A DNA stretch of 6,450 nucleotides from Prevotella sp. (GCA_031263965.1 JAISES010000083.1:1-6450); one strand, 5' to 3'. Counted from the stretch's first letter, positions 1 through 6,384 are shown. Notes: generated by a model from the sequence alone, not told the origin. Numbers and translations: made by a program.

Positions 1-111
1 ATTTGTACATGTTAATAAATGACAGAAATTGCTGCCATAATATTTCTCTTCGTATAAACTGACCACCCTATCAATTAGCATTTGAGGTTTGCAACAGACT
101 GACAGACGGAA

Positions 112-132
112 GGAATGAAAATCCGCCATTCC
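112..132. repeat. Small inverted repeat just upstream of the promoter
   Basis: GGAATG (112-117) is matched by CATTCC (127-132) around a 9-nt spacer. It lies where the -35 region of the promoter at 147-155 would fall, so it could be an operator for a regulator or simply a chance 6-bp match. It has no following T-run, so it is not a terminator for an upstream + strand gene. No regulator gene is present in the window. Confidence 0.25.
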
Positions 133-146
133 CGCGCCCTCAATTA

Positions 147-155
147 TGGTAGAAT
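147..155 (+). promoter_or_regulatory. Probable extended -10 promoter of the operon
   Basis: TGGTAGAAT reads as an extended -10 element: TG, one base, then TAGAAT, five of six matching TATAAT. The hexamer 17 bases upstream (CATTCC, 127-132) is a poor -35 box, which fits an extended -10 promoter. Transcription would start near 162, giving a leader of about 45 nt before the ATG at 208. An overlapping TATAAG at 158-163 is an alternative. This is the only promoter candidate I see serving the four genes. Confidence 0.45.
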
Positions 156-193
156 AGTATAAGTGCCGCCCCCACCTTTTTAAGCGGATAATT

Positions 194-198
194 GGGAG
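194..198 (+). promoter_or_regulatory. Ribosome binding site of gene 1
   Basis: GGGAG sits 9 nt before the ATG at 208, a normal Shine-Dalgarno distance. It supports that ATG as the start, which also matches where polymerase-X-like proteins begin. Confidence 0.7.
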
Positions 199-207
199 TG
201 ATAGAGC

Positions 208-2961
208 ATGTTTGATTTTGAAATTGCGCAGTATTTTTATAACATATCCATGATACTGTCTGTTTTTGAAAATAATAAGTTTCGAGCAAAAGCGTATTAT
301 AGAGCTGCAATGGCGATAGATTCTTACAATAGATATATAACCGAACTCTATCACAAAGAAAAACTGCAAACCATTGAGGCGATAGGGCAAAGTATTGAAA
401 AACAAATAAGTGAGGTTATTGAAACCAGTTGCCTAACTCAATTGCAGAAACTGGAACAAAAATATATGGTTAAATCTTATGAATTGTTGTTGTACCATGG
501 AATTAGCGATCATACAAAAAAGAAACTGTTGACGAACAGAATTTTCACGTTGGACGAATTAAAATCACAATTCAATGTTTTGATCCAAAAAATAAGTTTT
601 ACAAAAGGCGAGATTGAAAAACTTTATTGGATTGCCGCTGTAGAGGCACCGAAGGCAAAAAGATTTCTCTATTCCCAAGCGTACTGTTTAGGAATGGAGG
701 TTATTGATTACCTGAAGAAAAAATTGAAACTGGAAACAACAGCAGCTTCAATTTTCTTCTTAGATACAATGTCTATTTCGAAAGATAAACTGGAAAATAT
801 TGAGATTGGGGTAGCCGACAACCTTGCTATAAAAAAGATTTTTTCTTTATTAAGAAGAAATCCACGGCTAAAAAATGTGGCTTATAACAATTCAAAAGTA
901 ACTGGACTTACATTATTTGGTATTCCGTTTTCAGTGATTACACAGGATACACTAATGTCTCAAAATCCTCCTAAACTTCAATTGAATGTACGTGGAGACC
1001 TTCACGCACATTCAACAGATAGTGATGGAATCAGTGATATTCAAATACTATTAAGAGGAGCCGAAGAACTGGGGTTTGAATATTTTGCAGTTACGGATCA
1101 CTCAAAATCATTGAAGGTATCTCATGGACTAACGGAAACAGAAGTTTTCAGGCAACTATCAATCATAAGAGAAATTAATAAAACATCTTCCGTAAAAATT
1201 CTGGCGGGAGTCGAAGTTGAAATTCTTGAAGACGGGAATCTCGACTACAACGATGATGTATTGGCACAATTCGATTTTGTGGTCGCAGGTATGCATACTC
1301 ATTTAGGGCAATCCGCACTTTTGGCGAAATCTCGTTTGGAAAATTCTCTACGCAATCCATATGTTGATATATTGGCGCATCCAACAGCTAGGTTGCTGGG
1401 ACGTCCAGGCAATTGCTTCAGTGAAAGAGTTGGCATTCCTGTGTCGGTTGAGAAAATCGTTGAATTGTGCTGCAAATACAACGTAGCGATTGAAATCAAT
1501 TGTTTCCCAGAACGTCTTGATTTTAATGTCAACAACATTCGACTTGCATCTGATCGTGGCGCAGTGTTTTCTATTGGGACAGATTCTCATGCCGTATCAC
1601 ATCTCAATTGTATCCAATATGGAAGGATGCTTGCAGTTGAAGCTGGACTGACTCAGGAACAAGTTCTTAATACACGTACATATGACGAATTAATGGAGTA
1701 TTTCCAGCGTAAGCGCAAAGCCCTTCCCAAAAGGACATTTACGCCAAAAGAGTTCACTTATTATTTTGCAGACAACACGTCTATCATGAGCGGTGATTAT
1801 AAGGTTGTTGGCATAGATTTGACAGGGAGTGAGAATAAGCCTAGTGGATGGGCACTTCTATCAGGCAAGAGAGCAGTAACTAAACAGATTAAGAGTGATG
1901 CAGAACTAATAAATGCCACTTTGAAAGCGATGCCAGATTTGGTATCTATAGATTCTCCTTTGACATTACCTAAAGGAAGGTGTTGCACAAATGAAACTTG
2001 CTCATGCAGCGAATATGGCATCACTCGACATTGTGAGCGGATGCTCATGAAGTTTGGCATTGGTGTCTACCCCTGTCTTATTCCGTCTATGGTTAATCTA
2101 ACTAATAGAGGAATCCGGCTGGCATCCTTATTATATTCAAAAGGCATGAAAGTTATCGAAAGTTATCCCGGTGTGGCTCAAGATGTGCTTAATATTTCCC
2201 GCAAACGAAGCGGCGTTGAACATTTAGTAACTGGCCTTAATAGCTTCGGTATATGCGGAGATTATCTCAATCATAATGTATCTCATGATGAGTTGGATGC
2301 AATAACATCTGCTCTAGTAGGCTATTTTTACGCGAATGACCAATATATTGGGATAGGCAATGATGATGAAAACTACTTAATCATCCCTAGACCACAGTCC
2401 GATTATCTTAATAAGCGTGTAATTGTTGGACTATGTGGTGAAATCGCTGCGGGGAAAACCACATTGGCAGAATATTTGAAATTTAAATATGGGTTTGAAA
2501 CAAGGCGATACAGCGACGCTATTTGCGAAATGTATGACATATCTTATGATAGATCCAGATTACAAGAGTTAGGGGCGAAAATTGCTGATGATCCGCAAAA
2601 ACAACGTGAATTATCTCGCCACATTATGACCGGTATGATTAATAACAGAAGCTACGTTGTTGACGGATTACGTCACAAAGAAGATTTCGAAGAGCTTTCG
2701 CTTGCATTTTTGAACTGTTTCATTTTTATCAATATAATCGCTGACTTTAAACGAAGATATAAGCGTTATTCCGAAAATATACCCATCGGAATAGACGATT
2801 TCAAAAAAATAGACAGGCATGGAAGTGAATCAGATGTTAAAGAAATCGCAGAATATGCTCAGCAATACATTAACAATAACAAAGGTTATAAAGATTTTTA
2901 TAAGCAGGTCGACAATATATTAAAATCACATAGCGAGAAGAATTGCGAGGTACATCACTAA
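208..2961 (+). CDS. Multidomain protein: PolX-like/HhH + PHP phosphoesterase + DUF429 + P-loop nucleotide kinase
   Basis: A 917-residue fusion of four parts. Residues 1-115 resemble the N-terminus of bacterial family X DNA polymerase, with helix-hairpin-helix motifs (EAIG, 57-60; about 93-110). Residues 115-260 replace the polymerase palm and lack the GSxRR...GDxD nucleotidyltransferase motif, so polymerase activity is not expected. Residues 262-510 are a PHP domain with all expected metal ligands: H266, H268, D273, H298, E336, H363, H391, D459, H461. Residues 530-725 are DUF429, a predicted RNase H-fold nuclease family (GIDLTG 535-540, SIDSP 580-584, ESYPG 651-655, DELDA 694-698), with a Cys-rich insert (C592, C593, C598, C600, C609). 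Residues 737-880 form a kinase like archaeal UPF0200: Walker A G744-T751 and VVDGLR at 817-822. It is first in the operon and its TAA overlaps the next ATG. The substrate is unknown. Domain calls are from motif recognition; the fusion itself is an unbroken reading frame. Confidence 0.85.
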   Translation: MFDFEIAQYFYNISMILSVFENNKFRAKAYYRAAMAIDSYNRYITELYHKEKLQTIEAIGQSIEKQISEVIETSCLTQLQKLEQKYMVKSYELLLYHGISDHTKKKLLTNRIFTLDELKSQFNVLIQKISFTKGEIEKLYWIAAVEAPKAKRFLYSQAYCLGMEVIDYLKKKLKLETTAASIFFLDTMSISKDKLENIEIGVADNLAIKKIFSLLRRNPRLKNVAYNNSKVTGLTLFGIPFSVITQDTLMSQNPPKLQLNVRGDLHAHSTDSDGISDIQILLRGAEELGFEYFAVTDHSKSLKVSHGLTETEVFRQLSIIREINKTSSVKILAGVEVEILEDGNLDYNDDVLAQFDFVVAGMHTHLGQSALLAKSRLENSLRNPYVDILAHPTARLLGRPGNCFSERVGIPVSVEKIVELCCKYNVAIEINCFPERLDFNVNNIRLASDRGAVFSIGTDSHAVSHLNCIQYGRMLAVEAGLTQEQVLNTRTYDELMEYFQRKRKALPKRTFTPKEFTYYFADNTSIMSGDYKVVGIDLTGSENKPSGWALLSGKRAVTKQIKSDAELINATLKAMPDLVSIDSPLTLPKGRCCTNETCSCSEYGITRHCERMLMKFGIGVYPCLIPSMVNLTNRGIRLASLLYSKGMKVIESYPGVAQDVLNISRKRSGVEHLVTGLNSFGICGDYLNHNVSHDELDAITSALVGYFYANDQYIGIGNDDENYLIIPRPQSDYLNKRVIVGLCGEIAAGKTTLAEYLKFKYGFETRRYSDAICEMYDISYDRSRLQELGAKIADDPQKQRELSRHIMTGMINNRSYVVDGLRHKEDFEELSLAFLNCFIFINIIADFKRRYKRYSENIPIGIDDFKKIDRHGSESDVKEIAEYAQQYINNNKGYKDFYKQVDNILKSHSEKNCEVHH
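2947..2950 (+). promoter_or_regulatory. Ribosome binding site deciding the gene 2 start
   Basis: GAGG lies 10 nt before the ATG at 2961. A TTG at 2943 is in frame but has no well-placed Shine-Dalgarno site, and would add six residues before the conserved beta strand that normally opens this family. The ATG at 2961 is therefore preferred. The site lies inside the last codons of gene 1. Confidence 0.6.
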
Positions 2962-3968
2962 TGAGTATCACAATAGTAGTCGGAGGACAATGGGGATCTG
3001 AGGGGAAAGGGAAAGTTGCATACTGGTTTGCAAAATCGAATAAAATACCTTTTGTTGTTCGTGTAGGCGGTTCTAACTCCGGACATACCGTTATTGACAC
3101 GAAAGGAAACAGATATGTTTTTAGAATTTTACCCACCGCATCAATTGAGGAAAATGTCACCTGCATTCTTCCAGCAGGTACGTATATTGATTTAAGCATC
3201 CTTGAAAAAGAAATCGCCATTGCTGCTTTGCATGAAAAAAGACTAAAAATACATCCTAACGCTATGATCATAACAGATGAATTCATAGCAAAAGAGGTCG
3301 AAGGGCCTTTATCCGATAGTATCGGTTCAACAAACAGCGGCACTGGCGTTGCAGTTATGGCACGTGTCAATCGCAAGGACGGTATTCGCTTTGCGAAAGA
3401 TGAGCCGGCATTAAGCCATTACCTTTGTGACACGACAGATTTGTTACGTGCGGCAATAGATAATGGACAAGAGGTATTGATTGAGGGAACGCAAGGTTTC
3501 GGGTTGTCTGTGTTGCACTCAGAAACATATCCATATGTGACAAGCCGTGATACTACAGCTGCTGGATTCTTGTCCGAAACAGGACTTAGCCCTCTTGATG
3601 TTATCAATGTGATTATGGTCATCCGTTCTTACCCTATTCGCGTGGGAGGAAACTCCGGACCGCTTCCCAATGAAGTCACTTGGGAACAAATAACCGAGCA
3701 GTCCGGGGCGAAGAGCGAACTAATCGAGTTTACTTCGGTTACCAATAAAGTTAGACGCGTTGCAGAATTTGACCTCACAGTAGTCAAAAAAGCAATTCAA
3801 GCAAATAAGCCTAATGTAATTATACTGAATCATTGTGATTATTTTGACGCCACTTCTTATGACAATGAGATTACTTATGAACTTGAAAATTACATTCAAA
3901 AAATCGAGGCCGGCATTGGGAAAATTGATTTTGTTGGGTTGAGCGAAAAATCTGTCATTAAGCGATAA
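2961..3968 (+). CDS. PurZ-like adenylosuccinate synthetase homologue (Asp13 to Ser)
   Basis: This 335-residue protein belongs to the adenylosuccinate synthetase (PurA) family, which joins aspartate to a purine monophosphate at the expense of an NTP. It is about 95 residues shorter than E. coli PurA and close to the short archaeal and phage forms. The P-loop reads GGQWGSEGKGK (8-18): Ser13 stands where PurA has its catalytic Asp. In phage PurZ (2-aminoadenylosuccinate synthetase, acting on dGMP) the same position is reported as Ser or Gly. The catalytic His is kept (NSGHT, H42), as are EGTQGFG, YPYVTSRDTTA and an Arg-rich loop (TSVTNKVRRVAEFD in pieces near 260-275). The base-recognition motif TKxD of PurA is NHCD (290-293), so the NTP donor may not be GTP. 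The TAATG overlap with gene 1 suggests translational coupling. Standard PurA is less likely; dGMP as substrate is an inference. Confidence 0.85.
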   Translation: MSITIVVGGQWGSEGKGKVAYWFAKSNKIPFVVRVGGSNSGHTVIDTKGNRYVFRILPTASIEENVTCILPAGTYIDLSILEKEIAIAALHEKRLKIHPNAMIITDEFIAKEVEGPLSDSIGSTNSGTGVAVMARVNRKDGIRFAKDEPALSHYLCDTTDLLRAAIDNGQEVLIEGTQGFGLSVLHSETYPYVTSRDTTAAGFLSETGLSPLDVINVIMVIRSYPIRVGGNSGPLPNEVTWEQITEQSGAKSELIEFTSVTNKVRRVAEFDLTVVKKAIQANKPNVIILNHCDYFDATSYDNEITYELENYIQKIEAGIGKIDFVGLSEKSVIKR

Positions 3969-3987
3969 TACAAAGTCCAATATTTGT

Positions 3988-3992
3988 GAGGG
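3988..3992 (+). promoter_or_regulatory. Ribosome binding site of gene 3
   Basis: GAGGG ends 6 nt before the ATG at 3999. The 30-nt gap after gene 2 holds no hairpin with a T-run, so read-through from gene 2 is expected. Confidence 0.65.
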
Positions 3993-3998
3993 AAAAGA

Positions 3999-5324
3999 AT
4001 GGGACGCGAAGAATATGAAAAATACCTGGACGACATCAAAGTGGCAGATGATAAATGTTGGCTGACGAAGAGTGAGGAAGAGCGGTTTAATTTGTTCAGG
4101 AACAAGGACCCTTTCCCCGAAATACAACCGGCTTTGTTGAATTCTGCCGACATATTGAAGTATATTTTAGTAACAGGGTTAATCAGTGATTTCTGTTGTG
4201 AGGATTTGCTAGGTGCTACATATAAATGCCGAGTATCTGGAGAATATCTATGTTTTGATAAAGATAAAAAAATGTACAGTGAGCCTGCTAATGATGAAAA
4301 GGATATCAAGATAGGACCTAATTCTATTACCTACGTGGCAATAATTAATGTATTTCGTATCCCTGATTATATTGCTCTCCGTTTTAATCTTATGGTAAAG
4401 CATGCATATAAGGGATTACTTTTGGGAACGGGTCCTATAGTCGATCCAGGATTTGTTGGACAGATTTATATCCCGTTGCACAACCTAACATCTAATACTT
4501 ATTATATAAAGCCAGGCGCTCAGCTAATAAGTGTTGAATTCACAAAACTCAGCGCACATTCATCCTGGAGTGCTGATTTGTCAGATTATACAAAATTATT
4601 TGATCGAATTAGGCGTGCTGACTATATTCACAAAAACATAATTCCTAATCGATCTTTATATTACTATATAGATAGAGCATTAACAGATGACGATTTCTAT
4701 AGAGAAAAAGACCTCCCCAAAAGTATATCGAGTGCAGTGGCTGATGAGATAAGAAGAATTCAAACTGATGTCTTGGCACAAAATAAAGCTATTGACGATA
4801 AATTTGGAGAGTATCAAAAACTGCATAATGAATCTACATTCAAGATCGATAATGAGATTGATCAATGCAAAGCGAAAATAAAAATGAACATTAGCATACT
4901 TAAAAACACTGTTTATGCTGCGTTAAAGGGCTATAAAAAAGATATTAATATAAAATGCAGCGAAATGCAAAGTAAAGTTAAAGATGAAATAATGCAATTT
5001 AAAACAGAAACTACTTCAACAAATGCAACGATTAAAGATGTACGAAAACGAACGGCTTCAACTGAAAACTATGTAAGAGGAATCAGCGTTTTTGCTATTA
5101 TTAGCATATTGGTTTCTTGTATTGCATTTTCGTGGAATGCATATACTTATGGTCGCGATTCTACGGTTTTTAGAGATGCAAAGAGTATTATTGAAGCTCA
5201 ACGTGAAAAATATGAAGGAATGAAAGATCATTACGATCTATCCATTCAAGAGTTGTTGGACCGAATCGAAGCTTTAGAAATCATGAATGGCAAGGAGAAT
5301 CGGACACTTGATTCCTCGAATTGA
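3999..5324 (+). CDS. Membrane-anchored dUTPase/dCTP-deaminase-fold protein with coiled coil
   Basis: A 441-residue protein. Residues about 85-190 show the dUTPase/dCTP-deaminase trimeric beta fold: GPNS (106-109), KGLLLGTGPIVDPGFVG (138-154), PLHNL, then IKPGAQLISVEF. D149 matches the conserved Asp of the dUTPase motif, but the usual Arg-Ser-Ser phosphate-binding stretch is missing (MVKHAYKGL there), and the Glu that catalyses deamination in dCTP deaminase aligns with Pro (IYIPLHN). Deaminase activity is therefore unlikely, and the domain may bind or sense a nucleotide. Residues about 240-358 are charged and helical, with coiled-coil character. Residues 361-384 form one hydrophobic segment (GISVFAIISILVSCIAF), a likely transmembrane helix, followed by a second short coil to residue 430. 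No N-terminal signal peptide is seen. The coil and trimeric fold suggest a membrane-bound oligomer. It overlaps gene 4 by 17 nt. Fold call is fairly sure; role is unknown. Confidence 0.8.
   Translation: MGREEYEKYLDDIKVADDKCWLTKSEEERFNLFRNKDPFPEIQPALLNSADILKYILVTGLISDFCCEDLLGATYKCRVSGEYLCFDKDKKMYSEPANDEKDIKIGPNSITYVAIINVFRIPDYIALRFNLMVKHAYKGLLLGTGPIVDPGFVGQIYIPLHNLTSNTYYIKPGAQLISVEFTKLSAHSSWSADLSDYTKLFDRIRRADYIHKNIIPNRSLYYYIDRALTDDDFYREKDLPKSISSAVADEIRRIQTDVLAQNKAIDDKFGEYQKLHNESTFKIDNEIDQCKAKIKMNISILKNTVYAALKGYKKDINIKCSEMQSKVKDEIMQFKTETTSTNATIKDVRKRTASTENYVRGISVFAIISILVSCIAFSWNAYTYGRDSTVFRDAKSIIEAQREKYEGMKDHYDLSIQELLDRIEALEIMNGKENRTLDSSN
5292..5297 (+). promoter_or_regulatory. Ribosome binding site pointing to a TTG start for gene 4
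   Basis: AAGGAG, a near-perfect Shine-Dalgarno sequence, sits 10 nt before a TTG at 5308. The alternative ATG at 5287 lies upstream of this site and has no good Shine-Dalgarno of its own. The TTG also gives a protein beginning MIPRIEICGG, the usual short lead into a kinase P-loop. Confidence 0.65.
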
Positions 5325-5913
5325 AATATGTGGGGGAATAGGTTCTGGAAAGACAACATTAGCGCAAAAATTAGAAGCTAGTGGCTATTGTACAATATAT
5401 GAAAAATTTGACAATCATCCATTTTTACAAAATTTTTATCTTGACACAACCAAATATGCTTTTGAAACCGAAATCACATTTTCTTTGCAACGGCTTCATG
5501 CCCTCAAAACGAATGACGCAAAAGCTCTAATTGTAACTGATTGTTCACTTGAACAAGATTATGCTTATGCCAAAAACAATCTTACGCCTTCAGAATTTTC
5601 GGCATTTGATGCAGTATTCAGTGAAATCATTTATCAAATCGGTACAGCTAATTTAGTAGTGTATTTAAAATGTCCAGTTAGAGTGCTTTTAGAACGTATC
5701 AAAAAGAGAAATCGCGGAAGAGAACAAACAATTGAGCCAGCTTATTTAAGTGGAATGATAGCCGCTCTTGAAAAACGTTTGAAGGCATCTCACATAAATT
5801 GTATTACTATCGACTCAGATGTTTCAGATTTTCGTAAAAAAGATGCGTTTTCTGAAGTCAAAACTAGGATCGTCATTGAATATCAAAAATGCGCAAATAA
5901 AACTGTTGAGTAA
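5308..5913 (+). CDS. Deoxynucleoside-kinase-like P-loop kinase
   Basis: A 201-residue protein, typical in length for bacterial deoxynucleoside kinases, which phosphorylate deoxynucleosides with ATP in the cytoplasm. Walker A is GGIGSGKT (9-16). E32, within YEKFDNHPFLQNFY, fits the catalytic Glu and the NPFLxxFY signature of the family. Q61 in TFSLQRLH fits the base-contacting Gln. A LID-like Arg-rich stretch (RIKKRNRGRE) follows a strand reading LVVYLKCP. The family's D/E-R-S motif is DCS here (78-80): the substrate-contacting Arg is Cys, so specificity or activity may be altered. I chose the TTG at 5308 for its Shine-Dalgarno site; with the ATG at 5287 the protein would have 208 residues. 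It overlaps gene 3 by 17 nt, consistent with coupled translation. A dNMP kinase is the main alternative. Confidence 0.8.
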   Translation: MIPRIEICGGIGSGKTTLAQKLEASGYCTIYEKFDNHPFLQNFYLDTTKYAFETEITFSLQRLHALKTNDAKALIVTDCSLEQDYAYAKNNLTPSEFSAFDAVFSEIIYQIGTANLVVYLKCPVRVLLERIKKRNRGREQTIEPAYLSGMIAALEKRLKASHINCITIDSDVSDFRKKDAFSEVKTRIVIEYQKCANKTVE

Positions 5914-5920
5914 AATAAAC

Positions 5921-6250
5921 TCACGTTTTTAAGGTACCTTTTATGACATATCGGTATATCTGTACTTTCTCGTTCCGGTTGCCCTGCCGGAGGATACGCT
6001 AGGCGCGCTGTTCGAGGTCCGAAGGTCTCCACGGGCAGTCGAGATCGTGAAGGGCGACGAGCTTGTCCTGTATGTTCGTCCCGACGCCCATCTTCTGCGT
6101 GGAGCCGAAGACTATCCGCACCTGCCCGCTTCTGACTTTCGCGAAGAGTTCCTTCTTCCTGAGTTCCGTGTCGTAGTCGTGTATGAACGCTATCTCGGAC
6201 GGTAGATTTATAGGGATTCTTGAGAGTAAAGGAATCAGGATGAATACTCC
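5921..6250 (-). pseudogene. Remnant of a SNF2-type helicase of conjugative elements
   Basis: Read on the - strand, the GC-rich stretch encodes a clear piece of the C-terminal helicase domain found in the large SNF2 helicase/methylase proteins of Firmicute integrative and conjugative elements: SEIAFIHDYDTE, KKELFAKVRSGQVRIVF, GSTQKMGVGTNIQ (6068-6106) and DCPWRPSDLEQRA (6002-6040). Motif VI, normally QRAGRxxRQG, reads QRA, TAG stop (5999-6001), then RILRQGN, so the frame is broken at a conserved Gly. Homology runs on through QIYRYVIKGT and then ends in unrelated codons and a TGA at 5921-5923, next to the cassette. The 5' side fades above about 6215-6250 and stops at the IS21 end. The rest of this very large gene is absent from the window, so this is a fragment and not a working gene. 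The exact limits are approximate. Confidence 0.75.
5931..5940. repeat. 10-bp palindrome at the composition boundary
   Basis: AAGGTACCTT is a perfect palindrome lying where recognisable helicase sequence on the right gives way to AT-rich cassette DNA on the left. It is flanked by TTTTT (5926-5930) and TTTAT. It has no loop, so it is not a classical terminator hairpin. It may mark an old junction, or part of it may simply be the Gly-Thr codons of the helicase remnant. Confidence 0.4.
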
Positions 6251-6384
6251 GACGCACGAGAGCCGCGGAACCGGTGAAAATGAGCCACTCGTCCGGCTAA
6301 GTGGAGCCGGGATTTCGGCCCGAATGAGCCCGTAACTATCAGACCTTCTAAGATGTATGCCGCGCGGATTCGCGCAAATACATT

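Larger units (their letters stand above)
1..207. other. Non-coding leader upstream of the operon
   Basis: No supportable gene is seen on either strand here. A short open stretch in the third forward frame runs from the window edge to a TGA at 60-62 and could be the tail of an upstream gene, but 19 codons are too few to judge. The stretch holds an imperfectly repeated motif (ACAGAC twice near 94-107), a 6-bp inverted repeat at 112-132, a likely promoter at 147-155 and the ribosome binding site of gene 1 (GGGAG, 194-198). Confidence 0.6.

Noticed and set aside
2870..3376. Long - strand open frame (168 codons) opposite the gene 1/gene 2 joint
   Set aside because: It lies antisense to two strongly supported genes, its translation resembles no family, and it lacks a ribosome binding site. 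The same holds for the other antisense frames inside genes 1-3.
208..5913. A complete 2-aminoadenine (Z) genome module
   Set aside because: Only a PurZ-like gene is present. DatZ, MazZ, DpoZ and PurB are not seen, so Z-DNA in this organism is not supported.
177..5933. TTTTTAAG at 177-184 and 5926-5933 as direct repeats bounding the cassette
   Set aside because: Eight bases of A/T-rich sequence recur easily by chance, and the left copy lies downstream of the likely promoter, which would be a poor cassette edge.
5914..5960. Rho-independent terminator after gene 4
   Set aside because: The AAGGTACCTT palindrome has no loop or GC stem, and the nearby T-runs are not placed after a hairpin. The operon end is therefore unassigned.
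5999..6001. TAG read as a recoded sense codon (none of the four cassette genes ends in TAG)
   Set aside because: The position is a conserved Gly, whereas known TAG recoding gives Gln, Pyl or Tyr. The fragment is also cut at both sides, and four genes are too few to infer code change.
5883..6257. - strand open frame of 124 codons over the GC-rich region
   Set aside because: It is a shadow frame. Another frame of the same strand encodes the clear helicase motifs, while this one gives an Arg-rich, family-less translation that overlaps the end of gene 4.
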